DNA of 64,000 nt from Nitrincola alkalilacustris (GCF_008973755.1 NZ_WBOM01000006.1:186001-250000); one strand, 5' to 3'; numbered from the stretch's first letter, positions 1-10,431 are shown. The notes: a model not told the origin generated them from the sequence alone. Translations and numbers: made by a program.

Positions 1-473
1 GAGATGTTCAACCAGTAGAGATCCTGTTGATAGTTGATGGCCAGCTGAGGTGTCATCTTGCCTCTGTTGGCCATATCGATCAGCAGTTTTTCGGCGAAGG
101 TAATGTAGATCTGAGCACGCTTGACGGCGCGATCGCTGTCAAAGGCCCCCTGAGTCGGACGGGCTCTGTCGCTGGTTTCCTTCATGCGGCTGACATCCGT
201 CATCAACTCGGAATCGGGTGCGAGAACGCCAATCTCTTCGATCAGGGCCAGTGCGTGCTGATTGAGTTTGTCGGTAATATCTTCACGGCAACCAGCCTCC
301 TTGAGGATGGCCAGGGCGTTAAGGGTGTGCTCAGCCTGCTCCTTGAGCCAGCGCAGGCGGGAGCTGCGAGACTCCTGCTGGCTTTCTCGCATATTGATGA
401 AATAGTTGATCAGCAGAGCGGCAACGCCCACTACAGCGATCAAAATTATAAAAACCAGGTTGTCTCTGAGCAT
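1..473 (-). CDS. Unrecognised membrane-anchored protein, 3' end outside window
   Basis: The reading frame is open from an ATG at 473 to the window edge, giving at least 157 residues. A hydrophobic N-terminal segment (about residues 5-24, NLVFIILIAVVGVAALLI) suggests a single signal anchor. It is followed by a charged, helix-forming stretch (MRESQQESRSS and onward) with no catalytic motif I recognise, so most of the protein probably faces the periplasm. It is divergent from topA, with 192 bp between them. The plus-strand frame at 27-653 overlaps it and looks like its shadow. I cannot assign a family. The ribosome binding site is weak (AGAGTG-like), so the start is moderately sure. Confidence 0.6.
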   Translation of the reverse strand, partial: MLRDNLVFIILIAVVGVAALLINYFINMRESQQESRSSRLRWLKEQAEHTLNALAILKEAGCREDITDKLNQHALALIEEIGVLAPDSELMTDVSRMKETSDRARPTQGAFDSDRAVKRAQIYITFAEKLLIDMANRGKMTPQLAINYQQDLYWLNI

Positions 474-591
474 TCTGTTTGGCACTCTGGTATAACAGAT
501 AACATTATAGATTTTATTGTAAACATTGCATCAGGACCTATTTTAGGACCAGTGCCCTTCAAAGATAAACAGATTATTTTCTGTATGTTGC

Positions 592-620
592 TTGACCCTT
601 CAGGTGTCAGCACTTATATA
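592..620 (+). promoter_or_regulatory. Candidate sigma-70 promoter of topA
   Basis: TTGACC (592-597) and TATATA (615-620) are separated by exactly 17 bp and lie 45 bp before the topA start. The match is by eye and no transcription data support it. Confidence 0.5.
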
Positions 621-665
621 TGCACGCATGTTTTTGGCTGCTTGCAGGATTAAGGACTTAGTTTA

Positions 666-3320
666 ATGGGAAAAACCCTGGTCATTGTCGAGTCGCCGGC
701 TAAGGCGAAGACAATCAATAAGTATCTCGGCAGTCAGTATGTCGTCAAGTCGAGTGTCGGCCATATTCGTGACCTGCCGACAGGTGGGGCCAGTAAGTCT
801 GATCCCAAGGAGCGTGCAAAGCAGGCTGCGTTGACGCGCAAGATGTCACCCGAAGACAAGCTGGAGTATCAGCGCAAGAAGGGGCGACAGCAGCTGATCC
901 GACGTATGGGTGTCGATCCGGAGCATGGCTGGGAAGCGAATTACGAGATACTGCCTGGTAAGGAGAAGGTGGTTGATGAGCTGAAGAAGTTGGCAAAATC
1001 GGCTGACGAGATTTATCTGGCAACGGATCTTGACCGCGAGGGAGAGGCTATCGCCTGGCATCTGCGTGAGGCGATTGGCGGCGACAGCAGTCGCTACAAA
1101 CGTGTCGTGTTCAACGAAATCACCAAAAAAGCGATCAAACAGGCGTTTGAAAAGCCGGGTGAGCTGGATATGAGCCGTGTTAATGCTCAGCAGGCGAGGC
1201 GCTTTCTGGACCGAGTGGTCGGTTATATGGTTTCGCCACTGCTCTGGGAAAAAGTCGCTCGGGGGCTTTCGGCAGGTCGTGTGCAGTCGGTTGCGGTCAA
1301 GCTCATAGTGGAGCGCGAACGTGAAATTCGTGCCTTTATTCCCGAAGAGTATTGGGAAGTGTTTGCTGATGCTCGCAGCAGCGCAGATGATCAGGTAAAG
1401 CTGCAGGTGATGCGCTATGGCGCAGATAACTTCAGGCCGACTTCGAGCGAGCAGACGGAAGAGCTGACTGCACAGCTGCGTCAGGAAAAGCTCACGGTTG
1501 TCAGCCGTGAAGATAGGGCTACCAGCAGCAAGCCATCTGCACCTTTCATTACCTCTACGCTGCAGCAGGCAGCCAGTACACGCCTGAGTTATGGCGTGAA
1601 GAAAACCATGATGATGGCCCAGCGACTTTATGAAGCGGGTTACATCACCTATATGCGTACCGACTCAACCAATCTCAGTGCAGATGCGGTGGCAGCCTGT
1701 CGTGACTATATTCAGTCAAAATTCGGTGAAAAATACCTGCCCGCAGATCCGGTACGCTACAGCAGTAAAGAGGGTGCTCAGGAAGCGCATGAGGCGATCA
1801 GGCCGTCAGATGTTTCAGTTGCACCGGATGATCTGGTGGGTATGGAAACGGATGCCGTGCGCCTCTATGACCTGATTCGCCGTCAGTTTATCGCCTGCCA
1901 GATGCTGCCTGCACAATACACCAGCACACGTCTTACCGTGGCAGGTGGTGACTTTGAACTGGCGACCAAAGGGCGCATTCTGCGCTTTGATGGTTATACG
2001 CGTATTCTGCCAAGTCGTGGCAAAGGGGATGAGGATATTATCCTGCCCGACCTGAAGAAGGGTGAAGTGCTGTCATTGATTGATCTTGAATCCAAACAGC
2101 ACTTTACAAAACCGGCACCGCGCTATTCTGAAGCGAGTCTGGTCAAGGAGCTGGAAAAGCGGGGTATCGGCCGTCCTTCCACTTATGCTGCGATTATCTC
2201 GACGATTCAGGAACGTGGCTATGTCGAGGTTCAGGGGCGTCGCTTCTATGCCCAGAAAATGGGTGACATCGTCAGCGAGCGACTGAGTGAAAACTTCTCT
2301 GACCTGATGGATTACGGTTTTACCGCCCGGATGGAGGAGTACCTAGACGAAATAGCTCAGGGCAAGATGGACTGGCGAGAGCTTCTGGACAAATTCTATA
2401 AAAACTTTGTCACATCTCTGGAGGCAGCGCAGAACCCAGAAAACGGCATGCGTCCGAATACGCCGACACCGACTGATATCGAGTGTCCCGACTGCGGCCG
2501 TCATATGATGATTCGCACCGGCAGTACCGGCGTGTTTCTGGGCTGCTCCGGCTACAATCTGCCACCCAAAGAGCGTTGCAAGTGCACGATCAACCTGATC
2601 CCGGGTGATGAGGTGGTCAGTGTTGACGGAGATGATGAGGAGGAGTCCCGCATTCTTCGCAACAAGCACCGCTGTAAACTCTGTGGTACGGCGATGGATT
2701 CGTACCTGGTGGATGAAGAGCGCAAACTGCATATCTGTGGTAACAACCCGGACTGCCCAGGCTATGAGGTGGAGAAGGGTGCCTTTCGCATCAAGGGTTA
2801 TGACGGCCCTGTACTCGAGTGTGACAAATGCGGCTCTGAGATGCAGTTAAAGACGGGTCGCTTTGGCAAGTTTTTTGGCTGTACCAACAGTGAGTGCAAG
2901 AATACACGCAAGCTCTTGCGAAGTGGTGAGGCTGCTCCGCCAAAAATGGACCCGGTACCCATGCCTGAGCTGAAGTGTGAAAAAGTCGACGACACATACA
3001 TCCTGCGTGATGGTGCCAGTGGCTTGTTCCTGGCCGCCAGTCAGTTTCCCAAGAATCGTGAAACAAGAGCACCTCTGGTCAGTGAGCTGATTCCGCATAA
3101 GGATGCACTGGATCCCAAGTATCATTTCCTGCTTTCGGCACCACAGCAGGACGATGAGGGTAATCCCAGCGTGATTCGCTACAGCCGTAAAACTCAGGAG
3201 CAGTACGTAATGTCTGAATCTGAAGGCAAGGCAACCGGCTGGAGAGCTTTTTACACCAATGGTAAATGGCAGGTGGAAGCGGCCAAAAAGAAACCGGCCA
3301 AAGCCACCAAAACCAAGTGA
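666..3320 (+). CDS. topA: DNA topoisomerase I (type IA)
   Basis: TopA relaxes negatively supercoiled DNA by cutting one strand through a phosphotyrosine. The N-terminal TOPRIM domain has Glu9 ([11 protein letters not shown]) and the DxDxE triad at D121/D123/E125 in DLDREGEA. The catalytic tyrosine is Tyr329 in YMRTDS. The C-terminal third carries Cys-rich zinc ribbons, such as CPDCG, CKLCG and CDKCG units each followed by a second Cys pair. The C-terminus ends in a basic Lys-rich tail. The length of 884 residues is normal for the family. AAGGA precedes the ATG. It is followed after 17 bp by the DUF6586 gene, as in Pseudomonas, so the two are probably co-transcribed. Confidence 0.97.
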   Translation: MGKTLVIVESPAKAKTINKYLGSQYVVKSSVGHIRDLPTGGASKSDPKERAKQAALTRKMSPEDKLEYQRKKGRQQLIRRMGVDPEHGWEANYEILPGKEKVVDELKKLAKSADEIYLATDLDREGEAIAWHLREAIGGDSSRYKRVVFNEITKKAIKQAFEKPGELDMSRVNAQQARRFLDRVVGYMVSPLLWEKVARGLSAGRVQSVAVKLIVEREREIRAFIPEEYWEVFADARSSADDQVKLQVMRYGADNFRPTSSEQTEELTAQLRQEKLTVVSREDRATSSKPSAPFITSTLQQAASTRLSYGVKKTMMMAQRLYEAGYITYMRTDSTNLSADAVAACRDYIQSKFGEKYLPADPVRYSSKEGAQEAHEAIRPSDVSVAPDDLVGMETDAVRLYDLIRRQFIACQMLPAQYTSTRLTVAGGDFELATKGRILRFDGYTRILPSRGKGDEDIILPDLKKGEVLSLIDLESKQHFTKPAPRYSEASLVKELEKRGIGRPSTYAAIISTIQERGYVEVQGRRFYAQKMGDIVSERLSENFSDLMDYGFTARMEEYLDEIAQGKMDWRELLDKFYKNFVTSLEAAQNPENGMRPNTPTPTDIECPDCGRHMMIRTGSTGVFLGCSGYNLPPKERCKCTINLIPGDEVVSVDGDDEEESRILRNKHRCKLCGTAMDSYLVDEERKLHICGNNPDCPGYEVEKGAFRIKGYDGPVLECDKCGSEMQLKTGRFGKFFGCTNSECKNTRKLLRSGEAAPPKMDPVPMPELKCEKVDDTYILRDGASGLFLAASQFPKNRETRAPLVSELIPHKDALDPKYHFLLSAPQQDDEGNPSVIRYSRKTQEQYVMSESEGKATGWRAFYTNGKWQVEAAKKKPAKATKTK

Positions 3321-3337
3321 GCAGATAGGGGTAGAGC

Positions 3338-3865
3338 ATGAGTGATGTTTATCTGATACGCACCAACCAGAAACTGAACTTTGCTCGTTTGCATCTGGAT
3401 GCCTTGAAGTCGGCCCATGAATCGACCAGTTGGAGCAAGCATGCGCTGATTGAGTCGTATCAGGAGTCGATCCTGTTTCATCTGAGTGCTGCTTATGTCG
3501 CGTTTTTGCGTGAGATTGCAGAGCGTTACAGTTTTGATGCGGCATCAGTCAATACGCTTGAGGATCTGTGCCGCTGTTTTGAGCAGTCGGGTCAGGAGTC
3601 ACCTGAAGTATCGGAACTGGAGTCCTTGCAAAGCCGTGAGCAGAGTTGGCTTTGTCAGTTGCAGGCAGCTTATGAGGCCTGTTGGCAAGCCACTGATCAC
3701 AGGAGCGAGCGTGCGGATCCGACAAAAAGCCACTCAGAGATACAGGTGATGCAGATCAATCCGGATCATGCAGAGGATCCTGAAGTGATGGCCGAGTATC
3801 AGACCTGGCTCAGTTCACTGCGTGATATGGTGGAGCGCCAGCGCAGCGGTATGCAGGAGTGGTAG
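3338..3865 (+). CDS. DUF6586 family protein
   Basis: This is a 175-residue soluble protein with no signal peptide or membrane segment, predicted to be mostly helical. Its family is recognised from its position: Pseudomonas genomes carry a protein of this size and character between topA and sulA, annotated DUF6586, of unknown function. It starts 17 bp after topA and converges on sulA with a 61-bp gap. I see no catalytic motif. The family assignment is an inference from synteny and general resemblance, while the reading frame itself is well supported. Confidence 0.75.
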   Translation: MSDVYLIRTNQKLNFARLHLDALKSAHESTSWSKHALIESYQESILFHLSAAYVAFLREIAERYSFDAASVNTLEDLCRCFEQSGQESPEVSELESLQSREQSWLCQLQAAYEACWQATDHRSERADPTKSHSEIQVMQINPDHAEDPEVMAEYQTWLSSLRDMVERQRSGMQEW

Positions 3866-3926
3866 TATCGGACCGTTACAGGTGGTTGCTAAGGTTTGGT
3901 TGCAGTGGTTTGGTTGCCATAACCTG

Positions 3927-4478
3927 TTACCAGGAATGTCCATGAATCGCCAGGCAGTGGCTGCCTCCAGCCAGTGCGGCATTCTCAAGTCGTTGTAACT
4001 CCTGCTGTGTCAGCTCCGGGTGCCAGAGAATCACGGTATGGCAGGTGCCGGCACAGAGCGCCTTGGCTGCCAGTTCAACGGCGTTATCCGTTTCACAGCG
4101 AAGCGTCAGTGTTCGGCTCAAATCGGTGGCGGCCTGCAGCAGGTGATTGCGGGTCAGTTCTGATGGAGGGGCAACCAGCGCCAGCCAGCGCTCACCATGG
4201 CTGAGCTGTGACAGCATCGGCAGAATCATGGGTTGTAATGAGACCAGGTCGCTGTGAAGGACTATCTCGGTGATCTTACCGCTCAGAGGGTCGCTGGGTT
4301 TTTTCTGGATGAGGTTCTGATCGCTGGGCTGAGTGCTGTTTTTCAATCTACTCTGAGTACAGCTCATCAACTTGCGCTGAGGGCGCGTCTCGACAGTGAT
4401 ATCGGCGCTGGCTTCTATAGTCAGCGGGAGCTGTCCTGTGATATGCGAATCATCTCTTTCTGCGGCAATTGCAAACAT
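3927..4478 (-). CDS. sulA: SOS cell division inhibitor SulA
   Basis: SulA binds FtsZ and halts septation during the SOS response. The 183-residue product has a poorly conserved N-terminus, followed by a RecA-like fold typical of SulA/ImuA proteins (ALVAPPSELTRNHLLQAATD, then a segment ending in VILWHP). It lies 20 bp behind lexA on the same strand, the usual lexA-sulA operon of pseudomonads, so LexA control at the lexA promoter should cover it. A good Shine-Dalgarno (GGAGAG) precedes the ATG. The sequence is divergent from the enterobacterial protein, so the name rests partly on operon context. Confidence 0.85.
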   Translation of the reverse strand: MFAIAAERDDSHITGQLPLTIEASADITVETRPQRKLMSCTQSRLKNSTQPSDQNLIQKKPSDPLSGKITEIVLHSDLVSLQPMILPMLSQLSHGERWLALVAPPSELTRNHLLQAATDLSRTLTLRCETDNAVELAAKALCAGTCHTVILWHPELTQQELQRLENAALAGGSHCLAIHGHSW

Positions 4479-4498
4479 TACGTCTCTCCTGCGTCTGG

Positions 4499-5101
4499 CT
4501 AACTGCTCTGACGAATAACGCCTACACCGAGTCCTTCGATCACCAGATCCTGCTCCTTCAGGTCCACTTCGATGGCGGGAAAATCTTCATTTTCAGCAAT
4601 CAGACTGACTTTATGTCCGTTGCGCTGAAAACGTTTCACTGTTACCTCTTCTCCGATACGGGCAACAACTATCTGACCATTCTTGACCTCTCGGGTCTGA
4701 TGCACAGCCAGGAGATCTCCGTCCAGAATACCGACGTCCTTCATGCTCATTCCACGCACACGCAGCAGATAATGTGCCGGCGGATGGAAAAAATCCGAGG
4801 AGATAGTACAGTGCTGCTCAATATGCTCCTGAGCCAGTATGGGCGACCCTGCCGCTACCATCCCGACGACAGGGAGTCCTTGATCCTGCTCGAAATCCGG
4901 CAATCGGATACCACGAGAGGTGCCTTTGATCATTTCAATGGCGCCTTTGTTGGCGAGTGCACGAAGATGTTCTTCGGCGGCATTCGCTGACTTGAACCCC
5001 AGATCACGAGCAATTTCGGCCCTTGTCGGTGGGTAGCCGGTGGTTTCCATATGCCGTCTGATGCAGGCGAGTACTTCACTTTGGCGCTTTGTCAGTTTCA
5101 T
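4499..5101 (-). CDS. lexA: LexA repressor
   Basis: LexA represses the SOS regulon and cleaves itself when stimulated by RecA filaments. The 200-residue protein has an N-terminal winged helix ([14 protein letters not shown], then [13 protein letters not shown]). It has the Ala84-Gly85 cleavage site (VAAG) and the Ser119/Lys156 dyad (GMSM and VTVKR), with the same numbering as the Escherichia coli protein. It heads a lexA-sulA operon and diverges from dinG. Two LexA-box-like sequences lie just upstream of its start, which fits autoregulation. Confidence 0.97.
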   Translation of the reverse strand: MKLTKRQSEVLACIRRHMETTGYPPTRAEIARDLGFKSANAAEEHLRALANKGAIEMIKGTSRGIRLPDFEQDQGLPVVGMVAAGSPILAQEHIEQHCTISSDFFHPPAHYLLRVRGMSMKDVGILDGDLLAVHQTREVKNGQIVVARIGEEVTVKRFQRNGHKVSLIAENEDFPAIEVDLKEQDLVIEGLGVGVIRQSS

Positions 5102-5107
5102 AATAAT

Positions 5108-5142
5108 ATGTCTTTTTATACAGTCACTGCATTTTTATACAG
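5108..5142 (-). promoter_or_regulatory. Tandem LexA boxes before lexA
   Basis: A full SOS box, CTG-N10-CAG, lies at 5127-5142. A second site at 5108-5123 reads CTG-N10-CAT on the minus strand. Both contain TATAAAAA on the minus strand and start 19 bp apart. Their place just before lexA suggests tandem autoregulatory operators. Confidence 0.8.
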
Positions 5143-5167
5143 TATTCTGTATTCGTCAAGTAAAAAT

Positions 5168-5183
5168 CTGTCTGTATATCCAG
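5168..5183 (+). promoter_or_regulatory. LexA box before dinG
   Basis: CTGTCTGTATATCCAG matches CTG-N10-CAG with the TATAT-type centre of SOS operators. It lies 47 bp before the dinG start codon and 25 bp from the nearest lexA-side box. Confidence 0.8.
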
Positions 5184-5230
5184 TATTTTGTTAATATCCA
5201 CATCCAATCGACTCTGATGGAGTTCTGCTG

Positions 5231-7345
5231 TTGCTCGAAAGTGATCTCAAAAAAGAGATTCAGACCGCTTACACACGCTTTCTCGAAAGCAGGGAGCTGC
5301 GTGCCCGTCCTGCTCAGAAGCAGATGATCGGTGCTGTCGCTCGTGTGCTGGGTGCAATTCGTCAGGGAGACAAGGGCGAGCGTCTGGGTGAAAATCATGT
5401 CACTCTGGTAGAGGCCGGAACAGGGACTGGGAAAACGGTAGCCTATCTGATGGCTGCGTTGCCGATTGCGCGTCGGCGGGAGCTCAAGCTGGTGATCTCA
5501 ACCGCTACGGTTGCCCTGCAGGAGCAGCTGATCAGTAAGGATCTGCCTGAGCTTGCCCAGCACTCAGGACTTGTTTTCAGCTTTGCGCTTGCCAAGGGGC
5601 GAGGGCGTTATCTGTGCCTGAACAAGGTTGAGCACTGCCTGGAGCGCCAGGAAAATCTTGGCCAGATTGCACTGTACGAAGATGAGATTGAAGAGCGTCT
5701 GCCTGAGTCCTCGCTGCAACTCTATCGTACGCTGATGGAGCGTTATGCTGCAGGGGAGTGGGATGGCGATCGTGATCGTCTGGAACTGGAGGTGGCAGAT
5801 GACCTCTGGCAGCCATTGACCAGTGATCATATGCAGTGCAGCAACCGTCGCTGCAGTAATTTCAGTGTCTGCCCCTTCTATCGCTCGCGTGATCGTATCG
5901 CCGAAGCAGATCTGATTGTGGCCAACCATGATCTGGTGCTGGCTGATCTGGCGCTGGGCGGTGGTGCGATTCTGCCTGAACCTGCTGAAACCCTCTATAT
6001 ATTTGATGAGGGGCATCACCTTTCCGACAAGGCTTCCAATCACTTTGCCTACTCCATGCGCATCGGTGCCAGTCAGAAACTGATCGGCATACTCGAGAAA
6101 AAACTCAATCAATTGGCTCAGGAAACCGGCTCCACTCAGCTTGCTGATTACGTCGGTCGCATGCAGCAACCCGGTGCTGATCTGTATCGTGCTCTGGGGC
6201 AGTTTGAGGTGCTGGCATCGCTGCTTGAGTTCAGCGATGAGCGTAATCAATCAGCGCGCTATCGCTTTCCAGGTGGTGTCTTGCCGGAAGGCTGGTATGC
6301 TCCGGCACAGGAGATTGCGTTTTGCTGCGATAGAGTGGGCCAACTGCTTGAGCAGATATCCGATCTGCTCAAGGAGGGGATGGAGGGCGCGAGCAGCGAA
6401 GTGGCGCGTGCCGATGCCGAGTTGTGGTATCCTCAGATAGGTGTTTTCTGGAGTCGAATCCAGCACCTGGGCTGGCTGGCTGGCAGTTACGCACGGCCCG
6501 ACCCCGAGGGATCGACCCCTGTTGCGCGATGGATTATCAGAGTTGAAGCCGGTCATGCACAGGATTTTGAGTGTCGCAGCAGCCCCGTGTCAGTCGCGGA
6601 TACCTTGCGTGAACATCTTTGGCAGTCATGTTTTGGTGCGCTTGTGACCTCTGCAACCCTGACTTCACTTGGGCGCTTTGATCGTATCTGCAGCAGTCTG
6701 GGGCTGGCTGCAGATACCACCTGTGAGCGGCTGTTCAGCCCTTTTGATCACTATAATGCAGCTGTGCTGGAGGTGCCTCAGATGCGCACAGATCCGAGCC
6801 AAGCGCAGGAGCATACCGAGGAGGTGGCTGAGTATCTGAATCGGGAACTGGCCCAACTCAAGGCAGTACTGGTATTGTTCAGCTCCTGGAAACAGATGCT
6901 GACAGTGCTTGATCGGCTTGATGATTCCGTGAAAAATAATGTACTGGCTCAGGGGCAGTTGGCCAAGGGGGAGATTCTCCGGCAGCATCGCCAGCGGCTT
7001 GATGAGGGGCAGCCGAGTATCATTTTCGGGCTGGCGTCCTTTGCAGAGGGAGTGGATCTGCCGGGACACTATTTAACGGATGTGATCATTGCCAAGCTGC
7101 CATTCAGCGTGCCGGATGACCCGGTCGATGCGACTATGGCAGAATGGATAGAACAACAGGGTGGCAATCCTTTCAATGACTGGATGGTGCCCGCAACAGC
7201 AATGAAGCTGACCCAGGCGGTTGGCAGATTGCTGAGAACCGAAAAGGATCATGGCCGTATCGTTATTCTGGATCGGCGCATCGTCAATAAACGCTATGGG
7301 CGCCAGATGCTGGACTCCCTGCCGCCTTTTCGCCGTCAATTTTAA
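5231..7345 (+). CDS. dinG: ATP-dependent DNA helicase DinG
   Basis: DinG is an XPD-like superfamily 2 helicase with an iron-sulfur cluster, which unwinds 5'-tailed duplexes, D-loops and R-loops after DNA damage. The Walker A motif is EAGTGTGKT (residues 61-69). The four cluster cysteines are C129, C203, C208 and C214, and the Walker B motif is DEGH at 259-262. The arginine-rich motif VI is QAVGRLLRTE near the C-terminus. The length of 704 residues is typical. The start is TTG, chosen because GGAG sits 8 bp upstream and no ATG lies nearby. An SOS box upstream predicts LexA control. Confidence 0.95.
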   Translation: MLESDLKKEIQTAYTRFLESRELRARPAQKQMIGAVARVLGAIRQGDKGERLGENHVTLVEAGTGTGKTVAYLMAALPIARRRELKLVISTATVALQEQLISKDLPELAQHSGLVFSFALAKGRGRYLCLNKVEHCLERQENLGQIALYEDEIEERLPESSLQLYRTLMERYAAGEWDGDRDRLELEVADDLWQPLTSDHMQCSNRRCSNFSVCPFYRSRDRIAEADLIVANHDLVLADLALGGGAILPEPAETLYIFDEGHHLSDKASNHFAYSMRIGASQKLIGILEKKLNQLAQETGSTQLADYVGRMQQPGADLYRALGQFEVLASLLEFSDERNQSARYRFPGGVLPEGWYAPAQEIAFCCDRVGQLLEQISDLLKEGMEGASSEVARADAELWYPQIGVFWSRIQHLGWLAGSYARPDPEGSTPVARWIIRVEAGHAQDFECRSSPVSVADTLREHLWQSCFGALVTSATLTSLGRFDRICSSLGLAADTTCERLFSPFDHYNAAVLEVPQMRTDPSQAQEHTEEVAEYLNRELAQLKAVLVLFSSWKQMLTVLDRLDDSVKNNVLAQGQLAKGEILRQHRQRLDEGQPSIIFGLASFAEGVDLPGHYLTDVIIAKLPFSVPDDPVDATMAEWIEQQGGNPFNDWMVPATAMKLTQAVGRLLRTEKDHGRIVILDRRIVNKRYGRQMLDSLPPFRRQF

Positions 7346-7369
7346 TGCTTAAGTCAGGAAGGCAATATT

Positions 7370-9046
7370 TTGAATTCAAAAGCTGATAACAAACCTGCAG
7401 ATGCTGTTGCAAATACAGCAGGCTCTACCGGCGACTCTTCCAGTAACGACAGAAAACCAAGACGCAAGCGTCGTGACAGCCGTCGTGATACCAAAAAGGT
7501 CTCCTGGTCACCTCTTGAGATTACAGTGCCAGCCGTGGCCGACAAAACCCGGTTTCAGGACCTCAATCTGCCGGATGACCTGATGCATGCCATACATGAT
7601 CTCGGATTTGAGTACTGCACGCCGATTCAGTCTGTGACGTTGGCGCAGGCCCTGGAAGGCAAGGACCTGATAGCCAAGGCACAGACCGGAACAGGCAAGA
7701 CAGCGGCTTTTCTGATCAGTGTCATCACCGATCTGCTGGACTTTCCTCTTGAGGGTAAACGCAAGCTGGCCGAGCCGCGCGTACTGATTCTGGCTCCGAC
7801 CCGTGAACTTGCGTTGCAGATAGCTTCCGATGCCGAAGGGCTGATCAAATACAGTGATCTCAAGGTCGTATCGCTGGTGGGCGGTATGGATTTCGACAAG
7901 CAGCGTAAGGACCTGGCCAGCGGGCCGGTTGACCTGCTGGTTGCGACCCCGGGTCGACTGATCGATTTTGTCAGATCCAAGGATGTCGATCTCTACAATG
8001 TCGAAGTGCTTATCCTTGATGAGGCTGACAGAATGCTGAGCATGGGATTCATTCCTGATGTCAGAACCATCATTCGGCAGACCCCGCGTAAGGGGCCTGA
8101 GCGCCAGACGATGCTTTACAGTGCTACCTTCTCGGATGAGATCATGAACCTGGCGCGTCAGTGGACGGTTGATCCGGTTCAGTTTGAGATGGAATCAGAG
8201 GGTGCCACGACCGACAATATCAGCCAGAAGGTTTTTCTGGTGGCAGCATCTGATAAATACCGCCTGTTGCGCAACTACCTCAGGGTCAATGGTGTTGATC
8301 GCGCGATTGTGTTCTGTAACCGTCGCAGTGAAACTCGCAAACTGGCCGAGCGTCTCCAGCGCGATGGCCTCAAGGCATCGCTGATGTCGGGTGAAATCCC
8401 CCAGCACAAGCGCGTCAAGACACTGGATGATTTTCGCAACGGCAGGATTCAGGTGCTGGTCGCAACCGATGTGGCAGGGCGTGGTATTCATATTGATGGT
8501 GTCACTCACGTGATCAACTATCAGTTACCGGAAGATGCTGATGACTATGTGCATCGTATCGGTCGTACCGGACGTGCCGGTGCCAGTGGGACTTCGATCT
8601 GTTTCGCCTGTGAGAATGACTCTTTCCTGATTCCCGAAATAGAAGCGGAAACCGGCGTGAAGCTTGAGTGCATTCATCCGGACGCCGAGCTGCTGAGCGA
8701 TCTGCCTCAGCCGGTATCCGAGCCAGAGACAGCCCCTGCTGAGCTGGATCTCTCTGAAGCGGCGCAGGAGGTAACCGAGCGGACTGAAGCAGCTGAGGAA
8801 AGCTCACCTGTGATAGATGAAACTGTCGTGAATGAGCCTGCCGTTAATGAACCTGCCGTTAATGAACTAGAGTCGAATGAGTCTGCTGCGGATGAGTCTG
8901 CAAAGTCTGACGAATCTGCTGCGAAGGATGAGGCCAGTGATTTGCCAAAGGATGAGTCTGCCGAAAAGAGTGTCGTCACATCAACCGAAGAGTCCGAAGC
9001 CGAGGCTTCAGACGAATCAGAGAGTAAACCAGTCAATCAGTCATGA
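7370..9046 (+). CDS. rhlB: DEAD-box RNA helicase, RhlB-like
   Basis: This is an ATP-dependent RNA helicase. After a basic N-terminal leader ([13 protein letters not shown]) come the Q motif region, Walker A AQTGTGKT (104-111), PTREL, TPGR, DEAD, SAT and [10 protein letters not shown]. The helicase core ends near residue 435. The remaining 120 residues or so are a low-complexity tail dominated by Glu, Ser, Ala and Asp, with repeats such as NEPAV. RhlB belongs to the RNA degradosome in Escherichia coli, but whether this protein does is not shown. The TTG start has AGGAAGG 7 bp upstream. It overlaps the next gene by 4 bp. Confidence 0.85.
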   Translation: MNSKADNKPADAVANTAGSTGDSSSNDRKPRRKRRDSRRDTKKVSWSPLEITVPAVADKTRFQDLNLPDDLMHAIHDLGFEYCTPIQSVTLAQALEGKDLIAKAQTGTGKTAAFLISVITDLLDFPLEGKRKLAEPRVLILAPTRELALQIASDAEGLIKYSDLKVVSLVGGMDFDKQRKDLASGPVDLLVATPGRLIDFVRSKDVDLYNVEVLILDEADRMLSMGFIPDVRTIIRQTPRKGPERQTMLYSATFSDEIMNLARQWTVDPVQFEMESEGATTDNISQKVFLVAASDKYRLLRNYLRVNGVDRAIVFCNRRSETRKLAERLQRDGLKASLMSGEIPQHKRVKTLDDFRNGRIQVLVATDVAGRGIHIDGVTHVINYQLPEDADDYVHRIGRTGRAGASGTSICFACENDSFLIPEIEAETGVKLECIHPDAELLSDLPQPVSEPETAPAELDLSEAAQEVTERTEAAEESSPVIDETVVNEPAVNEPAVNELESNESAADESAKSDESAAKDEASDLPKDESAEKSVVTSTEESEAEASDESESKPVNQS

Positions 9047-9264
9047 GTGATCGACATAATACCCGTCGCATTCGCAATCTGCTTGCGATAGCCATCAGCG
9101 CATTTTTTGCGGTAGTAGGGGTTGCCGGATATCAGCGTACCGGCGACCCCATGCAACTGTTGTTGTTTCTGGCGCTGGCTGTAGTCAGCCTGGGCTTTGT
9201 TCTCATTGTTTTCAAAGGGATAGATAAACTGCTGGATAGTATGGATACTGAAAGGCGTGATTAG
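9043..9264 (+). CDS. Small two-helix membrane protein of unknown function
   Basis: The product has 73 residues with two predicted transmembrane helices (about 13-29 and 37-58) and charged ends. Its ATG overlaps the stop of the helicase gene (ATGA), which indicates translational coupling. I recognise no family. It may help place a protein at the inner membrane, but nothing in the sequence shows this. Confidence 0.7.
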   Translation: MSDRHNTRRIRNLLAIAISAFFAVVGVAGYQRTGDPMQLLLFLALAVVSLGFVLIVFKGIDKLLDSMDTERRD

Positions 9265-9399
9265 GCATGCCGGTGTGGTGGGTTCCGACCTGGGCTGATC
9301 ACTGGTTTGAAATTGTTCGACAGGCTGTTGGATCATGCATAGAGGCAGCGAAAGCGCAGATGGTTTTTCAACAACCTGTCAGTTCCGGAGTGGAAAGTT

Positions 9400-10431
9400 G
9401 TGAGTAAAACAGTCAAACACGTCGCAGTGCTGGGTGGCGGCAGCTTTGGCACAGTAATAGCCAATATGATGGCTGAAAAAGGGGTTCCGGTGCATTTCTG
9501 GATGCGTGACGCCAAGCGTGCCGCCGAGGTGAACAGCAGCCGTCTCAATACGCGCTATATCCCCGATTATCCGCTATCTCCATCGCTGCATGCCACCGCT
9601 GATCTCGAAGAGGCGATCACCGGTGCTGAAGTTGTATTCGTGTCGGTGCCCAGTAATGCGTTTCGCAGTGTGATGCTGAAGGCGGAGCCTTTTCTGAAGC
9701 CGGATCAGTTGCTGATCAGTACCACCAAGGGGATCGAGGCGGGCACCTTCAGCCTGATGAGCGAGATTATCTGTGATGTGTGCCCGGCATCGGCTGTGGG
9801 TGTGCTCAGTGGACCCAATCTTGCCAAGGAGATTGCACAGCGTCAATTAACGGCCAGTGTCGTGGCCAGTACTGATGCTGCACTTCGCAACCGGATTCAG
9901 GACCTGCTGGGCAGTGCCTATTTCCGTGTTTATGCCAGCAGTGATACCTATGGTGTGGAGCTGGGTGGTACGCTGAAGAATATCTATGCCATTGCGGCCG
10001 GTTTGAGTGTGGCACTGGGTATGGGTGAAAACACCAAAAGCATGCTGATTACGCGCAGCCTTGCCGAAATGAGCCGCTTTGCTGTGTCCATGGGGGCTAA
10101 TCCCATGACCTTCCTCGGCCTGGCCGGTGTCGGTGATCTGATCGTGACCTGTACGTCCCCTCTGAGTCGTAACTTCCGCGTCGGTTATGCGCTGGGTTCG
10201 GGTAAAACGCTGGATCAGGCAGTTGCTGAGCTGGGTGAAGTGGCTGAGGGCGTCAATACTCTGCACCAGGTGCGAGACAAGGCGCTGGAGAAGGAGATCT
10301 ATATGCCTCTGGTGTCGGGTCTGTATGAAGTGGTGTTCAATGGAGCGCCGGTCACAGCCGTGGTCAAGGGTATGATGCTCAATGTTCAGAATTCTGACGT
10401 TGAGTTCGTACTGCCCAGGGACGAAGGATGA
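9400..10431 (+). CDS. gpsA: Glycerol-3-phosphate dehydrogenase (NAD(P)+)
   Basis: GpsA reduces dihydroxyacetone phosphate to sn-glycerol 3-phosphate for phospholipid synthesis. The N-terminal Rossmann motif is VAVLGGGSFGTVIA. It also has the family signatures TTKGIE, LSGPNLAKEI, and LGGTLKNIYAIAAG with the catalytic lysine. The length of 343 residues is typical. The start is GTG with GGAG 9 bp upstream. The 135 bp before it hold no gene. Its stop overlaps the start of sixA by 4 bp. Confidence 0.96.
   Translation: MSKTVKHVAVLGGGSFGTVIANMMAEKGVPVHFWMRDAKRAAEVNSSRLNTRYIPDYPLSPSLHATADLEEAITGAEVVFVSVPSNAFRSVMLKAEPFLKPDQLLISTTKGIEAGTFSLMSEIICDVCPASAVGVLSGPNLAKEIAQRQLTASVVASTDAALRNRIQDLLGSAYFRVYASSDTYGVELGGTLKNIYAIAAGLSVALGMGENTKSMLITRSLAEMSRFAVSMGANPMTFLGLAGVGDLIVTCTSPLSRNFRVGYALGSGKTLDQAVAELGEVAEGVNTLHQVRDKALEKEIYMPLVSGLYEVVFNGAPVTAVVKGMMLNVQNSDVEFVLPRDEG

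Noticed and set aside
27-653. A 208-codon plus-strand frame at the window start
   Set aside because: It lies opposite the membrane-protein frame (1-473 minus), which has a proper anchor and coherent composition. The plus frame has no recognisable features and runs across the topA promoter.
3870-3932. GTTACAGGT/ACCTGTTAC inverted repeat at the end of sulA as a terminator
   Set aside because: It has a mismatch, a loop of about 40 nt and no T-tract.
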